A stretch of DNA of 64,000 bases from Gemmatimonas sp. (GCA_011390885.1 JAABRO010000022.1:62001-126000); one strand, 5' to 3'. Positions 42,733 through 51,769 are shown, numbered from the stretch's first letter. A program made the numbers and translations. Notes: generated by a model from the letters alone, not told the origin.

Positions 42733-43272
42733 TCAGTCCAGGAACGGACCGCCGATCGCCTTCACTTCGTACCGCGTGCGCTGCGGCTGCGGCCGCGGCG
42801 GGTCGAAGCTCTGGTGCAGCTCCGCCGCCTTCGCGCGCTGCGTCTCGTCGAGCACGGCGGCGGCGTGCCGCGCGTACTCGGCGTTGATGGCGAGCAGCCG
42901 TTCGCGGCGCGTCATGGCGTCCGGCGGGATCGCGCGCACATCGCGCACGATGTCGTTGGGGCCCGAGTAGCGGCGCTCGAGGTCGGTGAGGTGCGACTGA
43001 CGCTCACGACGCGCCGCCTTCTCGAGCTTCTGCAGGCTGTCGCGCTGCGGCTTCGTGATGCCGAGTGGTTTCTGCTTGCTCAGCACGAAGGCGATCGCGT
43101 CGTTGATCTTCGTTTCGTGCTCGATGTACTGCGCGGCCGGCAGCGACACGCCATCGGGCACCGTCAGCGTGCGAAACGCGAACGACGCCTCCGTGCCCTG
43201 CGCCCACAGGGGCTGTGCACCCACGAGCGCAAACAGCACGCCCCCGACCACCCACTTCGACATCACTCGCAT
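42733..43272 (-). CDS. Exported helical protein of unknown function
   Basis: A 179-residue protein with a signal peptide ending PLWAQ. The mature part is helical and rich in arginine and glutamate (EHETKINDAIAFVLSKQKPLGITKPQRDSLQKLEKAARRERQ in blocks), reminiscent of the periplasmic Spy/CpxP or heavy-metal-sensor LTxxQ proteins: it has a KPQRDSLQKL and a LDETQRAKAAELH segment typical of that group. That resemblance is tentative. A strong GAGGAGGT ribosome site is six bases before the ATG at 43272. It follows the flotillin gene by two bases. Confidence 0.65.
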   Translation of the reverse strand: MRVMSKWVVGGVLFALVGAQPLWAQGTEASFAFRTLTVPDGVSLPAAQYIEHETKINDAIAFVLSKQKPLGITKPQRDSLQKLEKAARRERQSHLTDLERRYSGPNDIVRDVRAIPPDAMTRRERLLAINAEYARHAAAVLDETQRAKAAELHQSFDPPRPQPQRTRYEVKAIGGPFLD

Positions 43273-43274
43273 GC

Positions 43275-44999
43275 TCACACCTCCTCGGTTCGAACGGATT
43301 CGCCCTGCTCGGCGGACGCCATTGCGGCCGCCACCTTCGACGCCATCTCGGGCGTCACCTTCCCCAGCCCCGGCAACTCGATGCCAGTCACGTGCCGGAT
43401 CAGGTCCATGGCCGGTGGCACCGATCGCACGAGGTCGTTCGTCACGCGGCTCACGCCGCCCCCCGCCCCGTTGCCGCCGCCCGCGTCCCACACGATCACC
43501 TTCTCCACCTGCACGCCCTTCACGGCCTCCGCCGCCTTCTCCACCAGCGACGGCACCATGTCCACCAGCAGCAGCGCGAACGCCTGCTCCGGCGACCCGG
43601 CCGCCTCGACCAGCTCCTTGAGACCCTTCGCGCGCTGCGAGAGCAGCGCGTACTGCCCTTCGGCTTCGGCCTCCAGCTTCGCGCGCACCGCCGTGGCGTC
43701 GGCCTCGGCCGCGATCGTGACCTGCCGCGCCTGCCCTTCCGCTGCCACGATCGCCGTGGCGGCCGCGGCCTTGGCCGGTGCCTCGAGCCGCGCGCGCTCC
43801 GACGCCTCGATCTGCTTCGCTTCGGCCAGCGCCGCGACTTCGCGCGCCTTGGCCGTGGCCTCCGCCACCTGTCCATCGGCGATCGCGCGCGCCGTCTCGG
43901 CCCGCTTGCGTGCCTCCGCCGCCGTCACGGCGAGCGTCGCCTCCGATTCCGCCACCTGCGCCTTGGCCTGCGTCTCGCCCTTCACCGCGTCGGCGTTGGT
44001 CTCGGCAATGCGCACGCGCTTCTGCGCCTCGGCCACCGCCTCGCCGGCCACGGCCGTGGCGTTCGCTTCAGCCACCGCCACGCGACGCTCGCGATCGAGC
44101 GACGCCACTTCGCGGTCACGCTGCGTCTCCTGCGCGCGCGTCTGCACGTCCTGCTCGCGCGTCATCTCGGCGAGGCGCATCGTCTGCTGCACCTGCGCTT
44201 CCTGCACGCCGATCACCTGGTCGCGCTTCTGCGCCGCCACGATCACGTCCTTCTCGCGCTGTGCTTCGGCCACGCGAATGGCGCCCACCTTCTCCGCCTC
44301 GGCCACGTCACCGAGCGCGCGCTGCGTCGCCTCGCTGCCGGCGCGCTTGCCGAGCGCCTCGAGGTAGCCCGACTCGTCGCGCAGGTCCTGGATGTTCACG
44401 TTCAGCAGCGACAGCCCCAGCTTCGTGAGCTCGGGCACCAGCGTCGTCTCGATCTTGCGGCGGAACTCGTCGCGGTTGGAGTTGATCTCCTGGATCGTCA
44501 TCACCGCGATCACCTGGCGCAGCGTGCCCACGATCGTCTCCGCGGCGAGCCCCTTGATCTCCTCCTCCGTCTTGCCGAGCAGGCGCGTGGCCGCGTTCTC
44601 CTTGAGCGGCGACGCGTTGCCCACGGCCAGCGTGAACGCGCTCGGCACCGCCACGCGGATCGTCTCCGCCGAAAGCGCGTCCTGCAGCGCCACGCGCAGC
44701 GTGAACGGCGCGAGGTCGAGGTAGTCGAACTGCTGGATGATCGGCCACACGAAGGTGCCGCCGCCGGCGATCACCTTCGGCTGCGGATCACCCGCGTCGT
44801 TCGTGAGGTTCGTCGCACCCGAGATCACGAGCAGCCGATTGGTCGGACACACCTTGTAGCGCGACGCGAAGAAGAGGCCGAGCCCGACCACGAGCGCGAT
44901 CACGAGCACGACGCTGCCACCGCCGAGCAGCAGGTTCATGATCGAATCGACGGACAGCTCGGGCTCGGTCGCCTGAAGCAGGGCAAGCGGAAAGGGCAT
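43275..44999 (-). CDS. Flotillin-family (SPFH) membrane protein
   Basis: A 574-residue flotillin-like protein. One N-terminal membrane helix (SVVLVIALVVGLGLFFASRY) is followed by the SPFH domain: NRLLVISGATN, GGGTFVWPIIQQFDYLDLAPFTL and VGTLRQVIAVMTIQEINSNRDEF, in blocks. A long alanine/glutamate-rich coiled coil (about residues 250-460, AEAQREKDVIVAAQKRDQ and similar) leads to a glycine-rich tail. Such proteins organise membrane microdomains and oligomerise. The ATG 44999 is preferred to a GTG nine bases upstream. It lies five bases after the NfeD gene, the usual bacterial partner. Confidence 0.92.
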   Translation of the reverse strand: MPFPLALLQATEPELSVDSIMNLLLGGGSVVLVIALVVGLGLFFASRYKVCPTNRLLVISGATNLTNDAGDPQPKVIAGGGTFVWPIIQQFDYLDLAPFTLRVALQDALSAETIRVAVPSAFTLAVGNASPLKENAATRLLGKTEEEIKGLAAETIVGTLRQVIAVMTIQEINSNRDEFRRKIETTLVPELTKLGLSLLNVNIQDLRDESGYLEALGKRAGSEATQRALGDVAEAEKVGAIRVAEAQREKDVIVAAQKRDQVIGVQEAQVQQTMRLAEMTREQDVQTRAQETQRDREVASLDRERRVAVAEANATAVAGEAVAEAQKRVRIAETNADAVKGETQAKAQVAESEATLAVTAAEARKRAETARAIADGQVAEATAKAREVAALAEAKQIEASERARLEAPAKAAAATAIVAAEGQARQVTIAAEADATAVRAKLEAEAEGQYALLSQRAKGLKELVEAAGSPEQAFALLLVDMVPSLVEKAAEAVKGVQVEKVIVWDAGGGNGAGGGVSRVTNDLVRSVPPAMDLIRHVTGIELPGLGKVTPEMASKVAAAMASAEQGESVRTEEV

Positions 45000-45004
45000 G
45001 GGCG

Positions 45005-45556
45005 TCACGGGCTGAGGGAGGGGGCGGGATAGGGGCTGGCTTCGACGGCGACCGACGTGTCCGAAAGCAGGCGCACCACGACCACGCGCGAGCCCTCGGC
45101 GTAGGGGCGTCCGTCTTCCGGCACCGCAGTGAACTCCTGCGAGAGACCGCCCAGCGTGAGCTGCACGACGCCGGGCGCGCTCGGCCCGGCGATGCCCACC
45201 GTGAGCACCCCCTCGCGTCCGAGCACTACGTGGGGCGCCACGCCGTGGTTCCGATCGAACGCGACCATGGTGCGCATGACGCGCCGCCAGAGCCACGCGG
45301 CCACGATCGCGCCGACACCAGCGCCGACGGCTGCGATGCTGGCGGGGAGTCGCAGCACGGCACCGAGCAAGAGCCCCACGGCCCCGGCTCCGGTCATGGC
45401 CGCCAGCAGCCCGCGCACGCTCAGCAGCGCGGCCGCATCGGAGACGAGTCCTTCGCCGTGGTGCGATGCCGCGTCCCCGTGGTGCGCGGCACCCAGCCAC
45501 ACGAGGCCGACCAGCGACAGGCCGCCGCCCATGAACATCCAGAAGTAGATCGACAC
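45005..45556 (-). CDS. NfeD-like membrane protein with OB-fold
   Basis: A 183-residue membrane protein with three to four helices (YFWMFMGGGLSLVGLVWLG, LAAMTGAGAVGLLLGAVL, AAVGAGVGAIVAAWLW) and a C-terminal OB-fold domain (GREGVLTVGIAGPSAPGVVQLTLGGLSQEFTAV in blocks, YAEGSRVVVVRLL). NfeD-type proteins are encoded next to flotillins and bind the same microdomains. A GAGG sequence eight bases before the GTG at 45556 decides the start; the longer ATG reading at 45634 would extend into the upstream gap. First gene of the flotillin operon. Confidence 0.85.
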   Translation of the reverse strand: MSIYFWMFMGGGLSLVGLVWLGAAHHGDAASHHGEGLVSDAAALLSVRGLLAAMTGAGAVGLLLGAVLRLPASIAAVGAGVGAIVAAWLWRRVMRTMVAFDRNHGVAPHVVLGREGVLTVGIAGPSAPGVVQLTLGGLSQEFTAVPEDGRPYAEGSRVVVVRLLSDTSVAVEASPYPAPSLSP

Positions 45557-45718
45557 GTGCCGAACCTCGTGCGGCGCTCCGCCGGGCGCAAGCGGGCCGG
45601 TGTCACGGCTGCCGCACGGTGCTGCACGCGACACCGCATGGTCGCGAAGCGGACCGGACCGTACCTTCCACGCAGCGAGTCCCGCTACCGGTGCACCGCG
45701 CCTTCACCCCGCCCACTC

Positions 45719-47293
45719 ATGTCCGCCACGCCTGCTGCCGCGCCTCCAAAGGGATGGCTGTATCGCGCCCTCGACCTCGTGGAGCGCGTCGGGAATCGGC
45801 TCCCCGATCCGGCCGTGCTCTTCCTGTTGCTCATGTTCGTGGTCTTTGGCGTGTCGTGGGCGCTCTCGGGCGTGCCCTTCGCCGAGCTCGACCCGCGCAA
45901 CGGCGAGCCGATCCGCGTCGTGAACCTGCTCGACGGCGCGGCGCTCACGAGCTTCGCGTCGAAGATGGTGGGCACCTTCGTGGCCTTCCCGCCGCTCGGT
46001 GTCGTGCTCGTGGCCATGCTCGGGCTCGGCGTGGCCGAGCACACGGGCTTCATCAGCGCGGCGCTGCGCACGCTGCTCGCGGTCACGCCGCGCATGCTGC
46101 TCACGCCGGTGCTCGTGGGCGTGGGCGTGCTCAGCCATGTGGCCGTCGATGCCGGCTACGTGCTGGTCATTCCGCTCGGCGCCGTGATCTTCTATGCGGC
46201 GGGACGCCATCCGCTCGCCGGCATCGCGGCCGCGTTCGCCGGCGTGTCCGGTGGCTTCTCGGCCACGTTCGTGCCGTCGAGCCTCGATCCGCTGCTCGCG
46301 GGAATCACGCAGGTGGCCGCGCAGATCACCGATCCGTCCGTCACGATCAACCCGCTCAACAACTATTTCTTCACCACCGCGTCCACGGCGCTCATCGTGC
46401 TCGTGGGGTGGGCACTCACCGACCTCGTGATCGAGCCGCGCCTGCGCGCGACGTCAGTGGATGGCGATCCGGCCACGCTGCCCACGATGGACGAACTGAC
46501 GGCGGCCGAGCGCCGCGGCGTGCTGTGGGCCACAGTCTCGATGGTGGTCACGCTGGGGCTGCTCGTGCTCACCACGCTGCCGGCGTCCTCGCCGTGGCGC
46601 GCGCCGGCGGAGTCGGTGCCGGCCGGTGGCAGTGCCCTGCTCGTCTCGGCGGCGCCACTCATGCAGTCGATCGTGCCGATCATCTTCGTGTTCTTCCTCG
46701 TGCCCGGCGTGGTGTACGGCTACCTCGCCGGCAGCGTGAAGACGCACCGGGATGTGGTGTCGGGCATGACGAAGGCCATGTCGGGCATGGGCTACTACGT
46801 GGTGATGGCGTTCTTCTGCGCGCAGTTCATTTACGTCTTCGGCCAGAGCAACATTGGCGCGCTCATGGCGATCAAGGGCGCAAACTGGCTCAAGCTCATG
46901 GGCTTCCCCATGGGCGTCACGCTCATCGGCATCGTGCTGCTCACCGGCACCGTGAACCTGCTCGTGGGATCGGCGTCGGCGAAGTGGGCACTCATCGGAT
47001 CGGTGATGGTGCCGATGCTCATGGAGCTTGGCATCTCCCCCGACCTCACGCAGGCCGCGTATCGCGTGGGCGACTCGTCCACCAACATCGTCACGCCGCT
47101 GCTGCCGTACTTCCCGCTCATCGTGGTATTCTGCCAGCGCTACGTGAAGGCCAGCGGCATCGGCACGCTGCTCGCGCTCATGCTGCCGTTCTCCGTCACG
47201 CTGCTCGTGCTGTGGAGCACGTTCCTGCTCGTGTTCTGGGGGCTGGACATCCCGCTGGGCGTGGGGGCGAGCTACACGTACCCGGCCGGATGA
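45719..47293 (+). CDS. AbgT-family transporter
   Basis: A 524-residue inner-membrane transporter of the family that includes the p-aminobenzoyl-glutamate importer AbgT and sulfonamide exporters. The opening LDLVERVGNRLPDPAVLFLLLMF and LLGLGVAEHTGFISAALR motifs, the VDAGYVLVIPLGAVIF and AGVSGGFSA segments, and the closing AKWALIGSVMVPMLMELGISPDLTQAAYRVGDSSTN block are diagnostic. About 11-13 helices. Length is normal. The ATG 45719 puts the first helix at the usual distance. Divergent from the NfeD operon and 13 bases before the DCC gene. Folate fragments or similar compounds are the likely cargo. Confidence 0.92.
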   Translation: MSATPAAAPPKGWLYRALDLVERVGNRLPDPAVLFLLLMFVVFGVSWALSGVPFAELDPRNGEPIRVVNLLDGAALTSFASKMVGTFVAFPPLGVVLVAMLGLGVAEHTGFISAALRTLLAVTPRMLLTPVLVGVGVLSHVAVDAGYVLVIPLGAVIFYAAGRHPLAGIAAAFAGVSGGFSATFVPSSLDPLLAGITQVAAQITDPSVTINPLNNYFFTTASTALIVLVGWALTDLVIEPRLRATSVDGDPATLPTMDELTAAERRGVLWATVSMVVTLGLLVLTTLPASSPWRAPAESVPAGGSALLVSAAPLMQSIVPIIFVFFLVPGVVYGYLAGSVKTHRDVVSGMTKAMSGMGYYVVMAFFCAQFIYVFGQSNIGALMAIKGANWLKLMGFPMGVTLIGIVLLTGTVNLLVGSASAKWALIGSVMVPMLMELGISPDLTQAAYRVGDSSTNIVTPLLPYFPLIVVFCQRYVKASGIGTLLALMLPFSVTLLVLWSTFLLVFWGLDIPLGVGASYTYPAG

Positions 47294-47306
47294 CCCGCAC
47301 GCGCGC

Positions 47307-47738
47307 ATGAACCACGCACCGCGTCCCGCGGCCGAGCACGAACCGCCACTCGTGCTCTTCGACGGCTACTGCAACCTGTGCAACGGTGCGGTGCAGTTCA
47401 TCATCGCGCGTGATCCGCGCGCGCACTTCCGCTTCGCCGCGCTCGACGCGCCGGCCGCGGTGGCGCGTCTCGCGCGTGTCGCACCCCGAACGGCGCTCCC
47501 CGACAGCGTGCTGCTGCTCGACGGCGACGGCCTGCACGCGCGCTCGGAGGCGGCGCTGCGCATCGCACGGCAGCTCACGTCGCCGTGGCCACTGCTGGCG
47601 GGCTTCGCGCGCCTCGTGCCGCGCGTGGTGCGTGATCTCGTCTACGACCTCGTGGCACGCAACCGGCTGCGCTGGTTCGGGCGACGCGACGCGTGCATGG
47701 TGCCCACGCCCGGGCTGCAGTCGCGCTTCCTGTCGTAG
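47307..47738 (+). CDS. DCC-family thiol-disulfide oxidoreductase-like protein (DUF393)
   Basis: A 143-residue cytoplasmic protein with the DUF393 signature LVLFDGYCNLCNGAVQFI; Cys22 and Cys25 form the CxxC redox pair. RFAALDAPA, the DSVLLLDGDGLHARSEAALRIARQL segment (in blocks) and the C-terminal VYDLVARNRLRWFGRRDACM follow the family layout. The thioredoxin-like fold is expected but its partner is unknown. It lies 13 bases after the transporter and 13 before the sarcosine-oxidase-like gene, probably one unit. Confidence 0.9.
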   Translation: MNHAPRPAAEHEPPLVLFDGYCNLCNGAVQFIIARDPRAHFRFAALDAPAAVARLARVAPRTALPDSVLLLDGDGLHARSEAALRIARQLTSPWPLLAGFARLVPRVVRDLVYDLVARNRLRWFGRRDACMVPTPGLQSRFLS

Positions 47739-47751
47739 GCATGGCGCACGC

Positions 47752-48894
47752 ATGAACACCCACGGACCGTGGGACGTGATCGTGGCCGGCCTTGGCGCGG
47801 CTGGCGCGAGTGCCGTGCACGCGCTGGCCGAGCGGGGCGCGCGCGTGCTTGGCCTCGATCGCCATGCACCACCGCACGCGCTCGGCTCGTCGCACGGACG
47901 CTCGCGCATCATCCGCGAAGCGTACTTCGAGGATCCGCGCTACGTGCCGCTCGTGCAGCACGCGTACACTCGGTGGCGCGCGCTCGAGCAGGCGTCCGGT
48001 GCGGCGCTGCTGCGCGAGACTGGCGGCCTCATGATCGGGCCGCCGGACGGCACGCTGGTGCGCGGCGCGCTCGCCAGCGCGCGGCAGCACGGGCTGCCCC
48101 ATGAACTGCTGAGCGTTCGGGAGGTCATGGCCCGCGTGCCCGCGTTCCGCCTCCCCGACCACCACACGGCCGTGCTCGAGCCGCGGGCCGGCATGCTCGA
48201 CCCGGAGCGCGCGATCGCCGCCACACTCGCCGAGGCGCGACGGCTCGGGGCGCACATCGCCACCGGGCAACCGGTGCTCGCGTGGACCGCCGAGCACCAC
48301 GGCGTCTCGGTGACAACGCCTGCCGGACGCCACCGCGCAGGGCGGCTCGTGCTCGCGCTGGGCCCCTGGATGGCCGGCCCGCTGCTGCGCGGCGTGCTCC
48401 CGCTCGCCGTGGAGCGCAACGTGCTGCACTGGTTCTCGCCGGTCGAGGTGACGGGCGCATTCGATCCGGCACGCTTCCCGGTGTTCCTGCACGAGTTCGA
48501 GCCCGGTCGCTTCTGGTACGGCTTTCCCGACACCGGCGACGGGGTGAAGGTGGCGCTGCACGGGGGCGGCACCCCGGCCGACGTCGAGTCGCTGCCGCGC
48601 GCCGTGCAGGAGGCGGAGGTTCTTCATATGAAGCACCTTCTCGCCCGTCACCTGCCGCAGGCCGCCGGCCCGCTGCGCGAGGCGCTGGTCTGCCCCTACA
48701 CCAACACCCCGGACGGTCATTTCGTCCTCGACCACCATCCGGATCATGAGGGGGTGATCCTGGCGAGCCCCTGCTCCGGCCACGGCTTCAAGTTCGCGCC
48801 GGCGGTGGGGGAGCTCATCGCCGACCTCGCCCTCGACCGGCCGTCGCCGTTCGACCGGTCCCTGTTCGCAGCGAAGCGATTCGCCCGCGCGTAG
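47752..48894 (+). CDS. Monomeric sarcosine oxidase/N-methyltryptophan oxidase-like FAD enzyme
   Basis: A 380-residue FAD-dependent amine oxidase. The dinucleotide motif VIVAGLGAAGASAVH is at residues 9-23; SSHGRSRIIREAYFED is the substrate-domain signature. Cys314 in CPYTNTPDGHF is at the position where covalent FAD is attached in monomeric sarcosine oxidase, followed by LASPCSGHGFKFAP. It oxidises an N-methyl amino acid or similar amine with oxygen, giving hydrogen peroxide. Length and order match the family. Start ATG 47752. Two closely spaced genes upstream suggest co-transcription. Confidence 0.92.
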   Translation: MNTHGPWDVIVAGLGAAGASAVHALAERGARVLGLDRHAPPHALGSSHGRSRIIREAYFEDPRYVPLVQHAYTRWRALEQASGAALLRETGGLMIGPPDGTLVRGALASARQHGLPHELLSVREVMARVPAFRLPDHHTAVLEPRAGMLDPERAIAATLAEARRLGAHIATGQPVLAWTAEHHGVSVTTPAGRHRAGRLVLALGPWMAGPLLRGVLPLAVERNVLHWFSPVEVTGAFDPARFPVFLHEFEPGRFWYGFPDTGDGVKVALHGGGTPADVESLPRAVQEAEVLHMKHLLARHLPQAAGPLREALVCPYTNTPDGHFVLDHHPDHEGVILASPCSGHGFKFAPAVGELIADLALDRPSPFDRSLFAAKRFARA

Positions 48895-48914
48895 GATGCG
48901 GAAGTGACGCCTGC

Positions 48915-48944
48915 TTGCCGGCGGCGGGTCCCCGGCAGTAGCGT
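48915..48944 (+). promoter_or_regulatory. Promoter of cstA
   Basis: TTGCCG (48915-48920), 18-base spacer, TAGCGT (48939-48944). The cstA ATG is at 49001, leaving a leader of about 50 bases without a strong ribosome site. Confidence 0.5.
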
Positions 48945-49000
48945 CCACGTCGATCGACGGTTGCCCCCTCCCGCTCGCCCCCTCCCCGAGCCACTCCGAC

Positions 49001-50749
49001 ATGCCGGCCCTCCTGCTGCTCGCATCGATCGTGCTGTTCTCGCTCGCGTACCGTGTCTACGGGTCGTGGATCTCCCGGCAGTTCGGGCTCGACGACACCC
49101 ACCGCGTCCCGTCCGACACGCAGTACGACGGCACCGACTTCGTGCCGGCCGCGGCGCCGGTGCTCTTCGGCCATCACTTCTCCTCGATCGCCGGCGCCGG
49201 CCCGATCGTGGGGCCGATCCTCGCCGGGCTCTTCTTCGGATGGGCGCCGGCGGTGATCTGGATCATTCTCGGCTCGATCTTCGTGGGTGGGGTGCACGAT
49301 TTCGGCACCATGATCGCCTCGGTGCGTCACAAGGCGCGCTCGGTGGCCGAACTGGCGCGCGACTACATCACGCCGCTGTCCTACAAGCTGTTCCTCGGCT
49401 TCATCCTGCTGGCGCTGATCTACGTGATCGTGGTCTTCATGGACCTCACGGCGGCGTCGTTCGTGGACACCTTCGATTCGGCGGGCGCCGAGTCGGCACA
49501 GGGCACGGGCGTGGCGGTGGCGTCGGGGATCTTCATGCTGCTGGCGCTGCTCTTCGGACTGGCCACGCACAAGCTCCGCATGCCGCTCTGGCTGGGCACG
49601 GTGATCTTCGTGCCGGTGCTCTTCGGCGCGATCGCCTGGGCCTCGGGCATTCATTCCGACGGCAGCTACCTGCCGGCCATGTTCTCGAATCCAAAGCACT
49701 TCTGGATCATCATCCTGCTGGGGTACTGCGCGCTCGCGTCGGTGACGCCGGTGTGGGTGCTGCTGCATCCGCGCGACTATCTCTCGTCGTTCCTGCTGTA
49801 CGCCGTCATGATCGGCGGCGGCATCGGCGTGATGGTGGGCGCGGTCACGGGCGGGCTCACCACCACCTGGCCCGCCTGGGTGAGCCCGTCCAACCCGGTC
49901 TTCGAACAGGTCCCGCACCTCGGCCCGCTCTTCCCGATCCTGTTCATCACGATCGCCTGCGGGGCGTGCTCCGGGTTCCACTCGGTGGTCTCCTCTGGCA
50001 CCACAGCCAAGCAGGTGTCCTGCGAGACGGACACGCGCCGCATCGGCTACGGCGGCATGCTCGTGGAGGGCGTGGTCGCCGTGCTCGCGCTTGGCACGAT
50101 CATGAGCCTCTCGTTCGGGCCGGAGACGCTGCGCGGCAACCCGGTGGTGCTGTTCGCGAACGGCATCGGCCGCTTCATGGGCATGCTCGGCCTGCCGGTG
50201 AAGGTGGGGAGCATGCTCGGCCTGCTGGCGCTCTCCACCTTCCTGCTCACCACGCTCGACACCTGCTCGCGCCTCGGGCGCTATGTGCTGCAGGAGTTCT
50301 TCGGCTGGGACAACTCGAAGGCCGCGGTGCGCTGGACGGCCACGGTGCTCGTGCTGGTGCCGCCGGGTGCGCTGGCCTTCATGTCCTACACCACGCCCAC
50401 GGGTGAAGTGATCCCGGTGTGGCGTGCCATCTGGCCGGTGTTCGGCGGAACGAACCAGCTGCTGGCGGGTCTTGCCCTGCTGGCGCTCACCATGTGGCTC
50501 CGCCGCACGGGACGGCGCTGGATCTTCGCGGCGGTCCCCATGGCGTTCATGGTGCTCATGACGGTCACGGCGCTCGTGCTCATGGTGATGGAGCCGGCCA
50601 CCGTGCCGCCTGTGCGCGTGATTGCGGCGTTCCTGCTCGTGCTGGCCAGTGTCATGGTGGTGGAGGGCGTGCGCGCCTTCCGGCTGCCGCGCGTGTCCCC
50701 GGAAGACGTGGTGCTGGCCAACGGCGACATCCGGCCGGCAACGGTCTGA
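49001..50749 (+). CDS. cstA: Carbon starvation protein CstA family transporter
   Basis: A 582-residue inner-membrane transporter for pyruvate or peptides. Diagnostic segments: YGSWISRQFGLDD, PSDTQYDGTDFVPA, FGHHFSSIAGAGPIVGPILAG in blocks, ILGSIFVGGVHDFG, LLHPRDYLSSFLLY, ACGACSGFHSVVSSGTTAKQVSCETD in blocks, and VFGGTNQLLAGLALL. About 16 helices. It is shorter than the enteric CstA (about 700 residues), lacking part of the C-terminal extension, as is usual in other phyla. A promoter lies 57 bases upstream; no CRP-like site was recognised. A hairpin follows the stop. Confidence 0.95.
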   Translation: MPALLLLASIVLFSLAYRVYGSWISRQFGLDDTHRVPSDTQYDGTDFVPAAAPVLFGHHFSSIAGAGPIVGPILAGLFFGWAPAVIWIILGSIFVGGVHDFGTMIASVRHKARSVAELARDYITPLSYKLFLGFILLALIYVIVVFMDLTAASFVDTFDSAGAESAQGTGVAVASGIFMLLALLFGLATHKLRMPLWLGTVIFVPVLFGAIAWASGIHSDGSYLPAMFSNPKHFWIIILLGYCALASVTPVWVLLHPRDYLSSFLLYAVMIGGGIGVMVGAVTGGLTTTWPAWVSPSNPVFEQVPHLGPLFPILFITIACGACSGFHSVVSSGTTAKQVSCETDTRRIGYGGMLVEGVVAVLALGTIMSLSFGPETLRGNPVVLFANGIGRFMGMLGLPVKVGSMLGLLALSTFLLTTLDTCSRLGRYVLQEFFGWDNSKAAVRWTATVLVLVPPGALAFMSYTTPTGEVIPVWRAIWPVFGGTNQLLAGLALLALTMWLRRTGRRWIFAAVPMAFMVLMTVTALVLMVMEPATVPPVRVIAAFLLVLASVMVVEGVRAFRLPRVSPEDVVLANGDIRPATV

Positions 50750-50775
50750 GGGTCGCTCGCGTTCAACTGTTCAAT

Positions 50776-50800
50776 GGTGCCCGGCGGTCGTCCGGGCACC
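50776..50800 (+). terminator. Hairpin after cstA
   Basis: GGTGCCCGG (50776-50784) pairs with CCGGGCACC (50792-50800) across a 7-base loop, 26 bases after the cstA stop. No T-run follows, so it may attenuate instead of fully ending transcription before the cytochrome gene. Confidence 0.45.
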
Positions 50801-50843
50801 CGCGTCATGCCGGTGCGTCCGGCTCCACACCGTACCTGCCCCC

Positions 50844-51305
50844 ATGCGTCGACCGATGCTGCTTCGCAGTGCCCTCCTCCTGACCGTGACCCTGACCATC
50901 GCGGGCGTGGCGGCCTCGTCCGCCCGCGCCTCGTCCGCCACCGGTGCGCCGGCATCCCGGCGCACGCTCGGCGTCGGCGACACCGTGGCCATGTACACGG
51001 ACTCGCAGGCGGCGCTCGGCCTCGAGGTGTTCACGGCCGTATGCAGCGAGTGCCATGAGGTGGAGGACCTCACCAACGAGGACTTCCGGCTCAACTGGGA
51101 CAACACCACGCTCTACGAGCTGTTCGACAACATCCGCACCACCATGCCCGACGAGAATCCGGGCACGCTCACGCCGCAGCAGTACATCGACGTGACCGCG
51201 TACGTGCTGCAGCTCAACAAACTGCCGGCCGGCGACGTAGCCTTCACCGGAGACTCCGCGTCGGCGAGTGCGATCCGCCTGCCGTTGCCGCCCGTCGGGC
51301 ACTGA
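50844..51305 (+). CDS. Exported monoheme cytochrome c
   Basis: A 153-residue periplasmic c-type cytochrome with a signal peptide (to about ARASSA) and one heme site CSECH (Cys67, Cys70, His71). TMPDENPGTLTPQQYIDVTAYVLQLN supplies the methionine ligand and the closing helix of a class I fold, in blocks. It could accept electrons from the bc complex or from exported dehydrogenases such as the GMC enzyme; no partner is adjacent. ATG 50844 gives a natural signal. A strong terminator follows, separating it from the SusC gene. Confidence 0.88.
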   Translation: MRRPMLLRSALLLTVTLTIAGVAASSARASSATGAPASRRTLGVGDTVAMYTDSQAALGLEVFTAVCSECHEVEDLTNEDFRLNWDNTTLYELFDNIRTTMPDENPGTLTPQQYIDVTAYVLQLNKLPAGDVAFTGDSASASAIRLPLPPVGH

Positions 51306-51383
51306 TCGGCCGAGCCGCGCGCCGTCGCGAACCCGTCCGTGGCGGACGTCAGATCGCACACGCGACGATGGGACCAAATGGGC

Positions 51384-51418
51384 CGAGGGGCCGTTTGCGC
51401 AACGCAAACGGCCCCTCG
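51384..51418 (+). terminator. Strong intrinsic terminator
   Basis: A perfect 16-base stem (51384-51399 with 51403-51418), 3-base loop, followed by TGATTTTGTT. It ends the cytochrome transcript and isolates the SusC/SusD operon. It accounts for the first part of the 464-base gap 51306-51769. Confidence 0.9.
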
Positions 51419-51450
51419 TGATTTTGTTCCCTACCGACGTCAATTCGCTC

Positions 51451-51479
51451 TTGACACGTTTTTGCACTGGTCGTAACGT
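51451..51479 (+). promoter_or_regulatory. Consensus sigma-70-type promoter of the SusC/SusD operon
   Basis: A perfect TTGACA (51451-51456), 17-base spacer, TAACGT (51474-51479). This is the best housekeeping promoter in the window. It would give a leader of about 285 bases before the SusC ATG. Confidence 0.8.
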
Positions 51480-51769
51480 GGCCCGTCGCGTGTAGTTCCC
51501 TCCGTACATCTCCTGCCGCCCAAGTCCGGCGGGTCCGCTCGTCGCCCAGCGTGTGTTGCCGCGGGCCCGTGCGAATCCACCGGCCGGTGATCCGTCGGAT
51601 CGCCGCTTCCCTGCTCGTCCAGCCAGACTTTTCCGGGCGTGTCGCGCCCGTTCTCGATCATGTCGGTCCCGCGTCGTCGCATGCGTGCATGCGCGGCGCG
51701 GTCCGTCGTGCCGGCGGCTTCGTCCGGAGCCGTCATCTGTCTCAACCGTGGAGCAGGGGGAGGGTGGGC
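51480..51769 (+). other. Long untranslated leader of the SusC gene
   Basis: About 285 bases between the promoter and the ATG at 51770. GC-rich with several short inverted repeats and a strong GGGGAGGG ribosome site at its end. No known riboswitch was recognised. A reading frame in phase with SusC continues upstream through it, but lacks a signal-peptide start and is not taken as coding. Confidence 0.5.
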
